DNA of 64,000 bases, taken from positions 1 through 64,000 of the forward strand of contig JACQZI010000018.1 of the NCBI GenBank assembly GCA_016207825.1, read 5' to 3'. The number at the start of each line of letters is the position of its first letter. Position 1 is the first letter of the stretch. Shown one piece after another: positions 7,962 through 15,997 of the stretch. The notes under the pieces are model-generated. The model did no database searches. It was not told the origin of the DNA and was given only the letters and a program-made list of their open reading frames with translations. Source of the DNA: Planctomycetota bacterium. GTDB taxonomy: Bacteria; Planctomycetota; MHYJ01; JACQXL01; JACQZI01. Both the position numbers and the translations under genes were made by a program.

Positions 7962-9929
7962 ATGAATATTACAGCTATAGAAGAAAAACCAGTGATGTTT
8001 CTGGGTAATGTAAGTGTCGGTAAAACCACTCTTTTTAACCTGCTGTGCAAAAAAACAGCCTGTGTAAGTAATTATCCCGGAACACTGGTGGAAATCGGGC
8101 GCGGGTATTTTTCAGAAAACGGGAAAAACATAATGTTAATTGACACGCCGGGGATTAACAATATCAATCCTGAGTCTGAAGAGGAGATTATATCGCGCAA
8201 CCTTTTGCTTTTGGAACAACCCCAATCTATAGCCCTGATAGGCGACGGTAAGAATTTACGCCGCACTTTGCTGTTGGCTTTGCAATTAAGCGAATACCGG
8301 CTACCCATTTTGCTTAACCTGAATATGATGGATGAAATAGCCCAGCGGGGGATACAAATCAATAAGGAGCTATTATCTTCAATGTTAGGGGTCGATGTTA
8401 CCTCGACTACCGCGACCAAAGAAGACGGCGTTTTTGCGTTCCGCAGAAAATTGCTCAACGCCAGGGTGCCGCATTTGTTGGTTAAGTATAATAGCGAGAT
8501 AGAATCAGCGCTGGAGCGGATTTCCGGGGTTTTAGCTGATTCGTTCCATTCCATTCCGGCAGATGTGAAAAAATCATTGAGAGCAATCGGCACATTATTG
8601 CTCAGCGGTGATAACGGCATATTAAATTATATCCGTGAGAAATGGGGGCATGAAGTATCGGAACAGGTTAGCTTAATTATTAAAAATACCCAAAAAGTGT
8701 TTACCAGGCCGTTAAACCTGATTATATCCGAAACGCGATTGCGGATGGTTGACGAAATAGCCCAAAAAACCCAGGTGGTTTCTACGCCCCGTAAAACATT
8801 CTGGTCGGAACGTATCGGGGAATGGACGCGGCAGGTGCATACCGGCATCCCTATTGCAGTGGGAATGTTGTTTCTCATGTATCTTTTCGTGGGGTGTTTT
8901 GGCGCACAATTACTTGTCGGATTGGTTGAAGGGGAATTATTCGGACATATTATCATTCCTTTCCTGCAAAAGATAGTTTACGGATTACCGTTATTTGTAC
9001 AGGATGCTTTTATCGGAAAATTCGGGTTAATTAGTATGGGATTAACGGCTCTTATAGGGATTGTCGTTCCTGTTTTGGCGACGTTTTTCTTTGCCTTCGG
9101 GATACTGGAAGACCTCGGTTATATCCCGCGCCTTTCCATATTGCTCGACAGGATTCTTAAGAAAATCGGCCTGCACGGAAAAGGCATTATTCCTTTTATT
9201 CTGGGTATTAACTGCGTTACCACAGGGATTCTTACTACGCGCATCCTGGAAACTAAAAAGGAAAAATTTATTGCGACTCTTTTGATAGTGGGGTTGCCCT
9301 GTGCGCCTCTTTTTGCCGTAATGCTGGCTATATTCGCGTCGGTTTCATTCTGGGTGCCGTTCGTTGTTTTCTGGATTATTATTGGATTGAAAATTATAAC
9401 CGGTATTATTGCTGATAAGGTTATTAAGGGAGAGCAATCTGATTTTATCATGGAAATTCCGCCGATTAGATTGCCTGATTTCAAGAAAGTATTAATTAAA
9501 AGCTTCAGCAGAACCAAGGATTTTGTCATTGAAGCTTTTCCTTATTTCATCATGGCTGTTTTTATTGCATTCCTTCTGGATTCGATTGGGCTACTTGCAT
9601 TAATTGAGCACCTTGGTGCGCCGGTAGTCAGGGACATTCTGGGTTTGCCGGCACAGGCAACCGAGATGTTTATTATGTCGGTAATGAGGCGTGAGGCTGG
9701 CGCGGCAATGCTGAAGCATCTTTTTGACAGCGGGGGAGTCGGGACGATCCAGCTAATCGTCTGTATATTAGTAATGACTTTTTTAATCCCATGCCTTAAC
9801 ACCTTGCTGGTAATTGCCAAGCAATATGGGGTTAAAACGTGCTTGATTATCCTGGGCATTATGGTCCCTTATGCCATTTTGGTGGGAGCAGCCGTGAACT
9901 GGGGATCCCGGCTTATGGGAATACATTAA
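7962..9929 (+). CDS. feoB: Ferrous iron transporter FeoB
   Basis: 655 residues. The N-terminal G domain has G1 GNVSVGKT (15-22; the common form is GNPNVGKS), G2 in SNYPGTLVE, G3 DTPG (61-64) and NxxD-type G4 (NLNMMD). The membrane domain carries the Gate signatures LGINCVTTGILTTRILE and GLPCAPLFAVMLAIF. FeoB imports Fe(II) into the cytosol using GTP. Length is near the short end of the family and there is no FeoC-like tail. It is followed by a regulator that includes a FeoA domain, so feoA is supplied as a fusion. In known magnetosome clusters a dedicated FeoB feeds magnetite synthesis; that role is inferred from context here. Confidence 0.95.
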   Translation: MNITAIEEKPVMFLGNVSVGKTTLFNLLCKKTACVSNYPGTLVEIGRGYFSENGKNIMLIDTPGINNINPESEEEIISRNLLLLEQPQSIALIGDGKNLRRTLLLALQLSEYRLPILLNLNMMDEIAQRGIQINKELLSSMLGVDVTSTTATKEDGVFAFRRKLLNARVPHLLVKYNSEIESALERISGVLADSFHSIPADVKKSLRAIGTLLLSGDNGILNYIREKWGHEVSEQVSLIIKNTQKVFTRPLNLIISETRLRMVDEIAQKTQVVSTPRKTFWSERIGEWTRQVHTGIPIAVGMLFLMYLFVGCFGAQLLVGLVEGELFGHIIIPFLQKIVYGLPLFVQDAFIGKFGLISMGLTALIGIVVPVLATFFFAFGILEDLGYIPRLSILLDRILKKIGLHGKGIIPFILGINCVTTGILTTRILETKKEKFIATLLIVGLPCAPLFAVMLAIFASVSFWVPFVVFWIIIGLKIITGIIADKVIKGEQSDFIMEIPPIRLPDFKKVLIKSFSRTKDFVIEAFPYFIMAVFIAFLLDSIGLLALIEHLGAPVVRDILGLPAQATEMFIMSVMRREAGAAMLKHLFDSGGVGTIQLIVCILVMTFLIPCLNTLLVIAKQYGVKTCLIILGIMVPYAILVGAAVNWGSRLMGIH

Positions 9930-9950
9930 CCCGTTAGAAAGGAGAATGTT

Positions 9951-10610
9951 ATGACGACGCGTGATGCGGATGAGGCCTTGGAAAGAATATGGACTTATGG
10001 TGAAGAATGCGAGCACCGTTTAAGCGTGATAAAGAAAAAGGCACACGCGACCATTACCCCCTCAGTCTTAAATCAGCTGGAAGAGGAGAACTTGATTGCC
10101 TACAGCGGTGATGATGTCTTGTTGACCCGCGATGGCAAGCGCTATGCCGCAGGAATTATCAGGCGCCACCGTTTAGCGGAAAGGATGCTTGTGGATATAT
10201 TAAATATGGATATTGACGTAATTGAACCGCGGGCTTGCGAATTTGAGCATGTGATTATTGATGAAGTGGTTGATAGCATTTGCACCTTGTTAGGTCACCC
10301 GAAGGAGTGCCCCCATGGATTACCTATACCCGAAGGAAAATGCTGCCATGAAACCAGAAATACGGTGAAAAACAGCATTATGCCGTTAGACAAACTGGAT
10401 ATCGGAGAGAAGGCTAAAATCGCCTATATTTCCACCAACAGAAATCACGGCAGGCTGTCTAAATTAATATCTTTTGGTGTTACGCCTGGAAGGAGAGTGC
10501 AGGTTAACCAGAAATTCCCGAGCTTTGTAATAAAATGCGACCAAAGCGAGCTCTCGATGGAAAAGGAGTTTGCAAAAGAAATATTCGTATGGAGGGAGAA
10601 TTATGAATGA
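9951..10610 (+). CDS. DtxR/IdeR-type metal-dependent regulator with C-terminal FeoA (SH3-like) domain
   Basis: 219 residues. An N-terminal winged helix is followed by the DtxR dimerisation/metal module (RRHRLAERMLVDIL and ACEFEHVIIDEVVDSI, with CPHGLPIP) and a FeoA/SH3-like domain from about 140. Such proteins repress iron-uptake or homeostasis genes when loaded with Fe(II) or Mn(II). A GAAAGGAG site precedes the ATG. Its stop codon overlaps the start of the substrate-binding protein gene, so it is co-translated with the importer. It is likely to control feoB and perhaps the whole cluster; no operator could be identified by eye. Confidence 0.85.
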   Translation: MTTRDADEALERIWTYGEECEHRLSVIKKKAHATITPSVLNQLEEENLIAYSGDDVLLTRDGKRYAAGIIRRHRLAERMLVDILNMDIDVIEPRACEFEHVIIDEVVDSICTLLGHPKECPHGLPIPEGKCCHETRNTVKNSIMPLDKLDIGEKAKIAYISTNRNHGRLSKLISFGVTPGRRVQVNQKFPSFVIKCDQSELSMEKEFAKEIFVWRENYE

Positions 10611-11670
10611 GATTAAAAACATCCCGTTGAAAGATCATGTTATGGATGCCAAAGGGAAAATCATTTACGCCTTGATATTATTCGGCATAGTAATTTGGGG
10701 CGTGGCTGTTTTACTGGGTTGTGAACCTGAACAAAAACTGGCGGTTAATGCAGGTTATTTCCCTGACATTGTCCATGCCCAAGCTCTAATTGGCAGGGCA
10801 AACGGGTCTTTTTCAGGTGCCTTGTCTTCACAGTGCATTATTGATTGGAAGGTGTTCAATGCCGGCCCTTCAGCCATAGAAGCGCTTTTTGCCGGTGAGA
10901 TAGATATTGCTTATATCGGGCCTAACCCGGCAATTAACGGGTTTATCAAATCCAAAGGCAGGTCGTTAAAAATTATCGCCGGTGCATCCAGCGGTGGCGC
11001 TGGACTTGTTGTGCGTAAAGATTCCGGTATCACTAAGATAGAAGATTTTCATAATAAGAAAATAGCGACACCCCAATTAGGCAATACCCAGGATGTGGCA
11101 TGCAGGTATTGGTTCCAGAAGCAAGGTTTATTGTCGAAGGAAAAGGGCGGTGACCTCCAGGTTATCCCGATAGCCAATCCGGACCAGTTAAGCTTGATGG
11201 TGAAGAAGGAAATCGATGCTGCCTGGACGAAAGAGCCATGGGTTGCCAGGTTGATAAAGGAGGCAAATGGGCGGTTATACATGGATGAAAGGGATATCTG
11301 GGAAAACGGCGAATTTGTTACCGCCCATGTCATTGTCAGCACTAAATTCCTGGAAGCACACCGGGATTTAGTCAAAGAGTGGGTTAGGGTGCATGTCGAC
11401 TTAACAGATTGGATTAATAAAAACAATCAAGAAGCCAAGAAAATTATTAATGCCGAAATTAAAAAGCTTACCGGTCATCCATTAGCCGAAGGTGTTTTGG
11501 ATGACGCCTTTACCCGCGTTAAGATAACACACGACCCGATTAGTAAATCCTTGCTAAAATCCGCCGCCTGGGCATATGAAATCGGTTTCCTTGGTAAAGA
11601 ACAGCCGGCGCTCGATGGTATTTACGATTTGTCCATACTTGATGAAGTCCTTAAAGAAAGGCAGAATTAG
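10603..11670 (+). CDS. SsuA/NMT1-like ABC transporter substrate-binding lipoprotein
   Basis: The start at 10603 is preferred over 10570 because GGAGGGA lies just upstream and because it overlaps the preceding stop in an ATGAATGA arrangement. A hydrophobic segment ending in a lipobox (VLLGC) predicts a lipid-anchored periplasmic protein. The fold is that of the nitrate/sulfonate/taurine/thiamine-precursor family (GYFPDIVHAQALIG, DIAYIGPNPA). The ligand cannot be read from the sequence. With the two following genes it forms a complete importer. Its tight coupling to an iron regulator is unusual for a sulfonate system. Confidence 0.85.
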   Translation: MNEIKNIPLKDHVMDAKGKIIYALILFGIVIWGVAVLLGCEPEQKLAVNAGYFPDIVHAQALIGRANGSFSGALSSQCIIDWKVFNAGPSAIEALFAGEIDIAYIGPNPAINGFIKSKGRSLKIIAGASSGGAGLVVRKDSGITKIEDFHNKKIATPQLGNTQDVACRYWFQKQGLLSKEKGGDLQVIPIANPDQLSLMVKKEIDAAWTKEPWVARLIKEANGRLYMDERDIWENGEFVTAHVIVSTKFLEAHRDLVKEWVRVHVDLTDWINKNNQEAKKIINAEIKKLTGHPLAEGVLDDAFTRVKITHDPISKSLLKSAAWAYEIGFLGKEQPALDGIYDLSILDEVLKERQN

Positions 11671-11672
11671 AA

Positions 11673-12452
11673 ATGAGTTTGATACGTTTGGAAAACGTGA
11701 CCAAGGGGTATCAATCCGAGAGTAACGGCTTGATTATTGCCTTGAAAGATATCAACCTGGAGATTGAAGCAGGTGAATTCATCTGTGTAGTTGGCCCCTC
11801 CGGTTGTGGAAAATCGACCATCCTTAATATGATTGCAGGGTTTGATTATCCGACCGAAGGCAGGATTTGTTTCAATGATGACCTTATCACCGGGCCGGGC
11901 CCGGAACGGATTATGGTTTTCCAGGAACATGCTTTGATGCCCTGGCTTAATATCAGGCGTAATATTGAATTCGGTTTGACCATGAACGGTAAAACCCAGG
12001 ATGAGCGCAATAAAATTGTTGATGATTTGCTGAAGATTACCCACTTAGAAAGGTTTGCCAATTCATGGGTGCATGAATTATCAGGCGGGATGAAGCAAAA
12101 AACCGCTTTAGCGCGCGCCCTGGCGCCGAACCCGAAAATATTGCTGATGGATGAGCCGTTTGCAGCTCTGGATGCGCAAACCCGGCGCATGATGCAGGAT
12201 GAATTATTGAATATGTGGTCACTGGCTAATAAAACCATTCTTTTCATTACGCATAATGTGAATGAAGCCGTGACGCTGGCAGACCGGGTGGTCGTTTTGA
12301 CCAAGCGTCCCGGAAGGATAAAGAAAATTATTCCGGTTCGCCTTATGCGTCCCCGTGACCGGACGGGTTTTGATTTTAATACAATCCGACAGGAAGTTTA
12401 CGGAGAATTGGAAGTGGAAGTGACACAGGCATATGCAAATGCTTTGTCGTAA
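11673..12452 (+). CDS. ABC transporter ATPase (SsuB/TauB-like)
   Basis: 259 residues with Walker A GPSGCGKST, signature LSGGMKQKTALARAL, Walker B ILLMDEPFAALD and the switch His in FITHNVNEA. It belongs to the nitrate/sulfonate/taurine ATPase group. It begins 2 bases after the binding-protein gene and is followed 12 bases later by the permease gene. It energises import at the inner membrane; substrate unknown. Confidence 0.92.
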   Translation: MSLIRLENVTKGYQSESNGLIIALKDINLEIEAGEFICVVGPSGCGKSTILNMIAGFDYPTEGRICFNDDLITGPGPERIMVFQEHALMPWLNIRRNIEFGLTMNGKTQDERNKIVDDLLKITHLERFANSWVHELSGGMKQKTALARALAPNPKILLMDEPFAALDAQTRRMMQDELLNMWSLANKTILFITHNVNEAVTLADRVVVLTKRPGRIKKIIPVRLMRPRDRTGFDFNTIRQEVYGELEVEVTQAYANALS

Positions 12453-12464
12453 ATAAATAACTTT

Positions 12465-13235
12465 ATGAAAAAGAATAACCATAAGTCGTTGTTCCTGAAA
12501 ATAGGATTTCTGGCTCTGGTCATGGTAATATGGGAAGCATTGTCCCTGATGCATATTTGGGATGATTTTATTTTCCCATCGCCTGTTAACGTTATCAAAG
12601 ACCTTGTTGCCGGAATAGGAGAAGGGACTTATATTACGGCTATTTTAATAAGTATGAAACGTATTGCCATCGGGTTTGGTTTGGCTATGGCGGGTGGTGT
12701 TGGTTTGGGCTTATTATTAGGAAGGTCTAAATTAGCTGAAGATACTATCGGAACTCTTGTTCTGGGTTTGCAAACATTGCCGAGTATTTGTTGGTTGCCG
12801 CTGGCTTTGCTTTGGTTTGGTTTGAATGAAAAGGCGATAATTTTTATCATTATTATCGGTTCGATGCTTTCCATAAGCATTGCGACCATGTCCGGGATTA
12901 AAAATATACATCCTCTGTATCTCAGGGCGGCCCAAACATTCGGTGCTAAAGGATATAAATTGTATTCTAAAGTTATCATTCCTGCGTCAATTCCATCCAT
13001 TATTACCGGATTGAAGCAGGGATGGTCATTTGCCTGGCGTTCATTAATGGCTGGGGAATTGCTTTATATCAGCCTGGGGCTGGGACATATCCTGATGATG
13101 GGCAGGGAATTAAATGATATCAACCAGGTCGTCTCGGCAATGCTTATCATTATGTTGATTGCCATGGTGATTGACCGGTTAATCTTTAGCCGTCTTGAAA
13201 CCATGGTTTATAAAAGATGGGGTTTAGCAAATTAG
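12465..13235 (+). CDS. ABC transporter permease (SsuC/TauC-like)
   Basis: 256 residues with six membrane segments and the EAA-type loop (LRAAQTFGAKGYKLYSKVIIPASIP, quoted in part) that docks onto the ATPase. It completes the binding protein-ATPase-permease set. A short gap (54 bases) separates it from the small ORF preceding the MamM-like gene. Function is import of a small anion or organic ligand of unknown identity. Confidence 0.92.
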   Translation: MKKNNHKSLFLKIGFLALVMVIWEALSLMHIWDDFIFPSPVNVIKDLVAGIGEGTYITAILISMKRIAIGFGLAMAGGVGLGLLLGRSKLAEDTIGTLVLGLQTLPSICWLPLALLWFGLNEKAIIFIIIIGSMLSISIATMSGIKNIHPLYLRAAQTFGAKGYKLYSKVIIPASIPSIITGLKQGWSFAWRSLMAGELLYISLGLGHILMMGRELNDINQVVSAMLIIMLIAMVIDRLIFSRLETMVYKRWGLAN

Positions 13236-13289
13236 CCGGGAAACTTGCGTGTTGATTAACTTATTTTGAACGTAAGGAGATAAATAAGA

Positions 13290-13547
13290 ATGCAAAAGCA
13301 AACAATAGAAACGCTGGATAAAATTAACCCGATCTGGCTGTTAAGGCAGATAAGCGTGGACAATTTGGTTAGAGGGATTAATTGGATTGGGAGAATTCTT
13401 ATCCCGATTAAGAAGTGTGCCGTTTCGGTATCAGGTAATATCAAGGAAAGTATTGCGGAAGCAGCAGAAGAAATGGAGAACCCGAAATCAAAGGGTAAAA
13501 AGATTACGATATCTAATAAAACGGATAGTGAAAAAAATGCAGAGTAA
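13290..13547 (+). CDS. Small charged protein of unknown function, overlapping mamM
   Basis: 85 residues with no Cys pair and no full membrane segment; the middle (INWIGRILIPIKKCAVSV) is amphipathic and the C-terminus is rich in Lys, Glu and Ser. A good Shine-Dalgarno (AAGGAG) sits about 10 bases before the ATG, and its stop overlaps the start of the MamM-like gene, so translation of the two is probably coupled. I recognise no family. It could be a peripheral membrane protein. Confidence 0.6.
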   Translation: MQKQTIETLDKINPIWLLRQISVDNLVRGINWIGRILIPIKKCAVSVSGNIKESIAEAAEEMENPKSKGKKITISNKTDSEKNAE

Positions 13548-14403
13548 GGAAAAATGTAGCGTGTGTTCCAATAAATACTTGTGGGTAGGGCTCGGCAATA
13601 GTATTGTCCTGGTGGTTTTGAAAGGCACTGTTGGTTTATTAAGCAATAGCCGTGCATTGATTATGAGTGCCTTTTATTCTATCCATGATGTTATCGCTGC
13701 CATTACCATTATTACCGGGTTAAAGATAGCCAATGCACCTAAAGATGAAGAGCATCCTTATGGCCATGGTAAGGTGGAAGATATTATCTCGGTATTTACC
13801 AGTCTTCTGATCATGGGCGGTGTTATTTTCCTTTTGATTGATATCATCAGGATTGTTTATGCCGGAGAACATTCTACTCCTCATTGGGCGGTTTTCGGCA
13901 CGGCGCTTATTGCCGTTTTTGCCAATGAAATTATCCACCGGTATAATATCTGTGCTTTTAAACGGTTGAACAGCCCTGCGGTTTTAACCGGCGCCAAGCA
14001 CCACCGGGCGGATGCTATCTCGTCCCTCGCCGTTGTTATTGCGGTTTTGGGCGGTAAATTGGGATTCCATTTCTTGGATTCTGTTGTAGCTATATTCGAA
14101 GCAGGGCACCTAATAATCTTGAGCGGTGAAATACTTTACCATTCAAGCGCAGAGTTAATGGATCGTTCTCTGGACCAAAAGATAATTTCTGTCATACGAC
14201 GGGTTGTTTCCGGTATTGTCGGCGAGGATACAATTAAAAATATAAAGACCAGGCAAATTGGGCGGCTTTGGTGGATTGATTTATCCCTTGCTTTGCCTGA
14301 TAATATTACCATTACCGAGGCAGATAATATTAAGCATGAAATCGAATATACTCTCAAAAGGGATGTTAAGCATTTAGAACACGTTAATGTAATATATGAG
14401 TAA
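13537..14403 (+). CDS. mamM: MamM-like cation diffusion facilitator
   Basis: The start at 13537 gives MQSKEKCSVC.. and overlaps the preceding stop; the longer frame from 13387 is only the shadow of the upstream gene. An N-terminal CxxC (Cys7, Cys10) is followed by WVGLG as in MamM. TM2 carries Tyr47 and Asp51 (AFYSIHD) and TM5 carries His155 and Asp159 (AKHHRAD). This YxxxD/HxxxD site is the known MamM variant of the CDF metal site, where other CDFs have H or D at the Tyr position. The HPYGHGKVE loop, STPH and NSPA motifs also match. MamM forms a complex with MamB and supplies iron to the magnetosome. The gene overlaps the next CDF gene by 8 bases. Confidence 0.82.
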   Translation: MQSKEKCSVCSNKYLWVGLGNSIVLVVLKGTVGLLSNSRALIMSAFYSIHDVIAAITIITGLKIANAPKDEEHPYGHGKVEDIISVFTSLLIMGGVIFLLIDIIRIVYAGEHSTPHWAVFGTALIAVFANEIIHRYNICAFKRLNSPAVLTGAKHHRADAISSLAVVIAVLGGKLGFHFLDSVVAIFEAGHLIILSGEILYHSSAELMDRSLDQKIISVIRRVVSGIVGEDTIKNIKTRQIGRLWWIDLSLALPDNITITEADNIKHEIEYTLKRDVKHLEHVNVIYE

Positions 14404-15286
14404 ATCAAATATAAAAGAACGTTGCATCAGATGCGAACAGAAAGTGCCCTGGGTAATTCTTTCTATTAACCTTGGCGTATTCCTGATAGAAGGGGTTTTT
14501 GCCCTTATCAGCAATTGCCGTTCGCTCACGGCTGATGCCATTGAGTCTTTTGCGACTTTGATTATTGCCTTAATCGTTCTGTATAGCCTTAAAATTTCAA
14601 AGAAAGAAAATGATGAGAAACATCCTTACGGGTATGGTAAAATAGAATTTCTCGCTTCAGGTGTAATATATTCATTGCTATTAATGGGGATATCGGTGTT
14701 TATTTATGCCTCAATCAAGGAAATGATAACACCCGGCTTTATGGAGCCGCCTTGTCTTATTGCGGTTTTCCCTGTCTTGATTGCTATTGCGGGTAATTAT
14801 ATTGTATTCAAATATTGCCGTTGCGCAGGGGAGAAACTTCATAGTCCGGTTATTTTAGCTAATTCCATGATTAATAAAACGGATATAATGACTTCTTGCC
14901 TGGTTCTCGTGGCGGTTATCGGGTCTAACCTCGGATGGGTTAGCCTGGACCATATTATTGCCGTTATCATCAGCCTTCTGATTGTCAAGACGGCCGTTGA
15001 GGGGATGATTAAATCCGCAAGAGGGCTAATAGATTATTCTCCCAAAGAAGCCATTTTACAAATAAGGGATATAATCAATCGGGTTCCGGGAGTAAAGGAA
15101 ATTAAGGATATAAAAACGAGATTAGTCGGCAGAAAGATTTGGGTTGATTTGGATCTGGGTGTCCCCGGAAATTGTATCTTGGGCGAGGGGTTGAAGATTA
15201 GCGAAAAACTGAAATATATGTTAAAAGAGAAGATGAGTAACATTGTAGATGTTACGATACGTCTGTCTCCGGTAACGGAGGAATAA
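14396..15286 (+). CDS. CDF paralogue with altered metal site
   Basis: 296 residues, full CDF layout including the C-terminal domain (VPGVKEIKDIKTRLVGRKIWVDLDL, quoted in part as a single conserved region around residues 225-260). It retains the N-terminal CxxC (Cys10, Cys13) and HPYGYGKIEF, but TM2 has Glu50 and Thr54 where HxxxD is expected, and TM5 has Ile159 and Asp163. Three of four site residues are therefore changed. It overlaps mamM by 8 bases. It looks like a MamB/MamM-related subunit that has lost or changed transport ability. A heteromeric partner role is inference. Confidence 0.75.
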   Translation: MSKSNIKERCIRCEQKVPWVILSINLGVFLIEGVFALISNCRSLTADAIESFATLIIALIVLYSLKISKKENDEKHPYGYGKIEFLASGVIYSLLLMGISVFIYASIKEMITPGFMEPPCLIAVFPVLIAIAGNYIVFKYCRCAGEKLHSPVILANSMINKTDIMTSCLVLVAVIGSNLGWVSLDHIIAVIISLLIVKTAVEGMIKSARGLIDYSPKEAILQIRDIINRVPGVKEIKDIKTRLVGRKIWVDLDLGVPGNCILGEGLKISEKLKYMLKEKMSNIVDVTIRLSPVTEE

Positions 15287-15289
15287 CCA

Positions 15290-15976
15290 ATGTATTGGAA
15301 TGATGAGCTTAAAAACGAGGGTAAAATGTCGTCTGCGGTACTTAGTAATGCAGGAGGTGCCCTGTCGGATGAGGATTGCTTTGCCGAAAAGTCGAAAGGT
15401 TGGATTTATGTGCTGGCATTTGTCATTATCGGAGTTCTGCTTTTCGGGATAATTAACCTTTTTAATAATCCTACTTGTCCGATAGCGCAACTTAATACCA
15501 TGGCACAGCCGGTCGCGTTGAATCCCTGCCCATATTGTACCGGGGGACTGCTTGATAGTCAAGGGCGGTGTAATATCCCGGACTGCAAGATTTTTAGCCC
15601 TAATTGGGGACAGGCATCAAACACTATTACTTCAGCTCCGGTTCCCAAGGTAGTGCCTAAACCGGTTTTGATTAAACAGGTGGCAATGGAAGTGGCCCCA
15701 TCCGCTGTCGGTCAAGGGGTGGTGGTTCATTCGGTCTATGGCGGGAGCTGGGCTCAAAAGGCGGGGCTTGAGCCGTATGACCTTATTATTAATTTTAACG
15801 GGCAGAAAGTAAAAGACATCGAACAGTTTCAGGCTTTGGTCGCCAAGGCAAAAGCTGAATCAGCGGTTAAAATTGCGTTCGTGCGTGATAATAAAAAATA
15901 TGAATCAAATATTACCATTGGAGAAGGAGAAATGGAAGGAGCAATCAAACCGGTTGTTCCCCTTAAAGTGCAATAA
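15290..15976 (+). CDS. Single-TM zinc-ribbon PDZ protein (MamP-like layout without haem motif)
   Basis: 228 residues: cytoplasmic N-terminus, one membrane segment (38-57), a Cys-pair ribbon (Cys80, Cys83, Cys94, Cys99) and a C-terminal PDZ domain (about 130-205, with GSWAQKAGLEPYDLIINFNG). MamP is also an anchored PDZ protein, but it carries CXXCH magnetochromes that bind haem; here the Cys motifs lack His and look zinc-binding. CGGAGG just upstream sets the start. It follows the CDF gene by 3 bases. Whether it is a true MamP homologue cannot be decided from the sequence alone. Confidence 0.65.
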   Translation: MYWNDELKNEGKMSSAVLSNAGGALSDEDCFAEKSKGWIYVLAFVIIGVLLFGIINLFNNPTCPIAQLNTMAQPVALNPCPYCTGGLLDSQGRCNIPDCKIFSPNWGQASNTITSAPVPKVVPKPVLIKQVAMEVAPSAVGQGVVVHSVYGGSWAQKAGLEPYDLIINFNGQKVKDIEQFQALVAKAKAESAVKIAFVRDNKKYESNITIGEGEMEGAIKPVVPLKVQ

Positions 15977-15997
15977 ATAATGTTAGGAAGTAAAATT

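Noticed and set aside
13387-13536. Longer start for the MamM-like protein
   Set aside because: The additional 50 codons are the out-of-frame shadow of the small upstream gene; the start at 13537 matches the MamM N-terminus.
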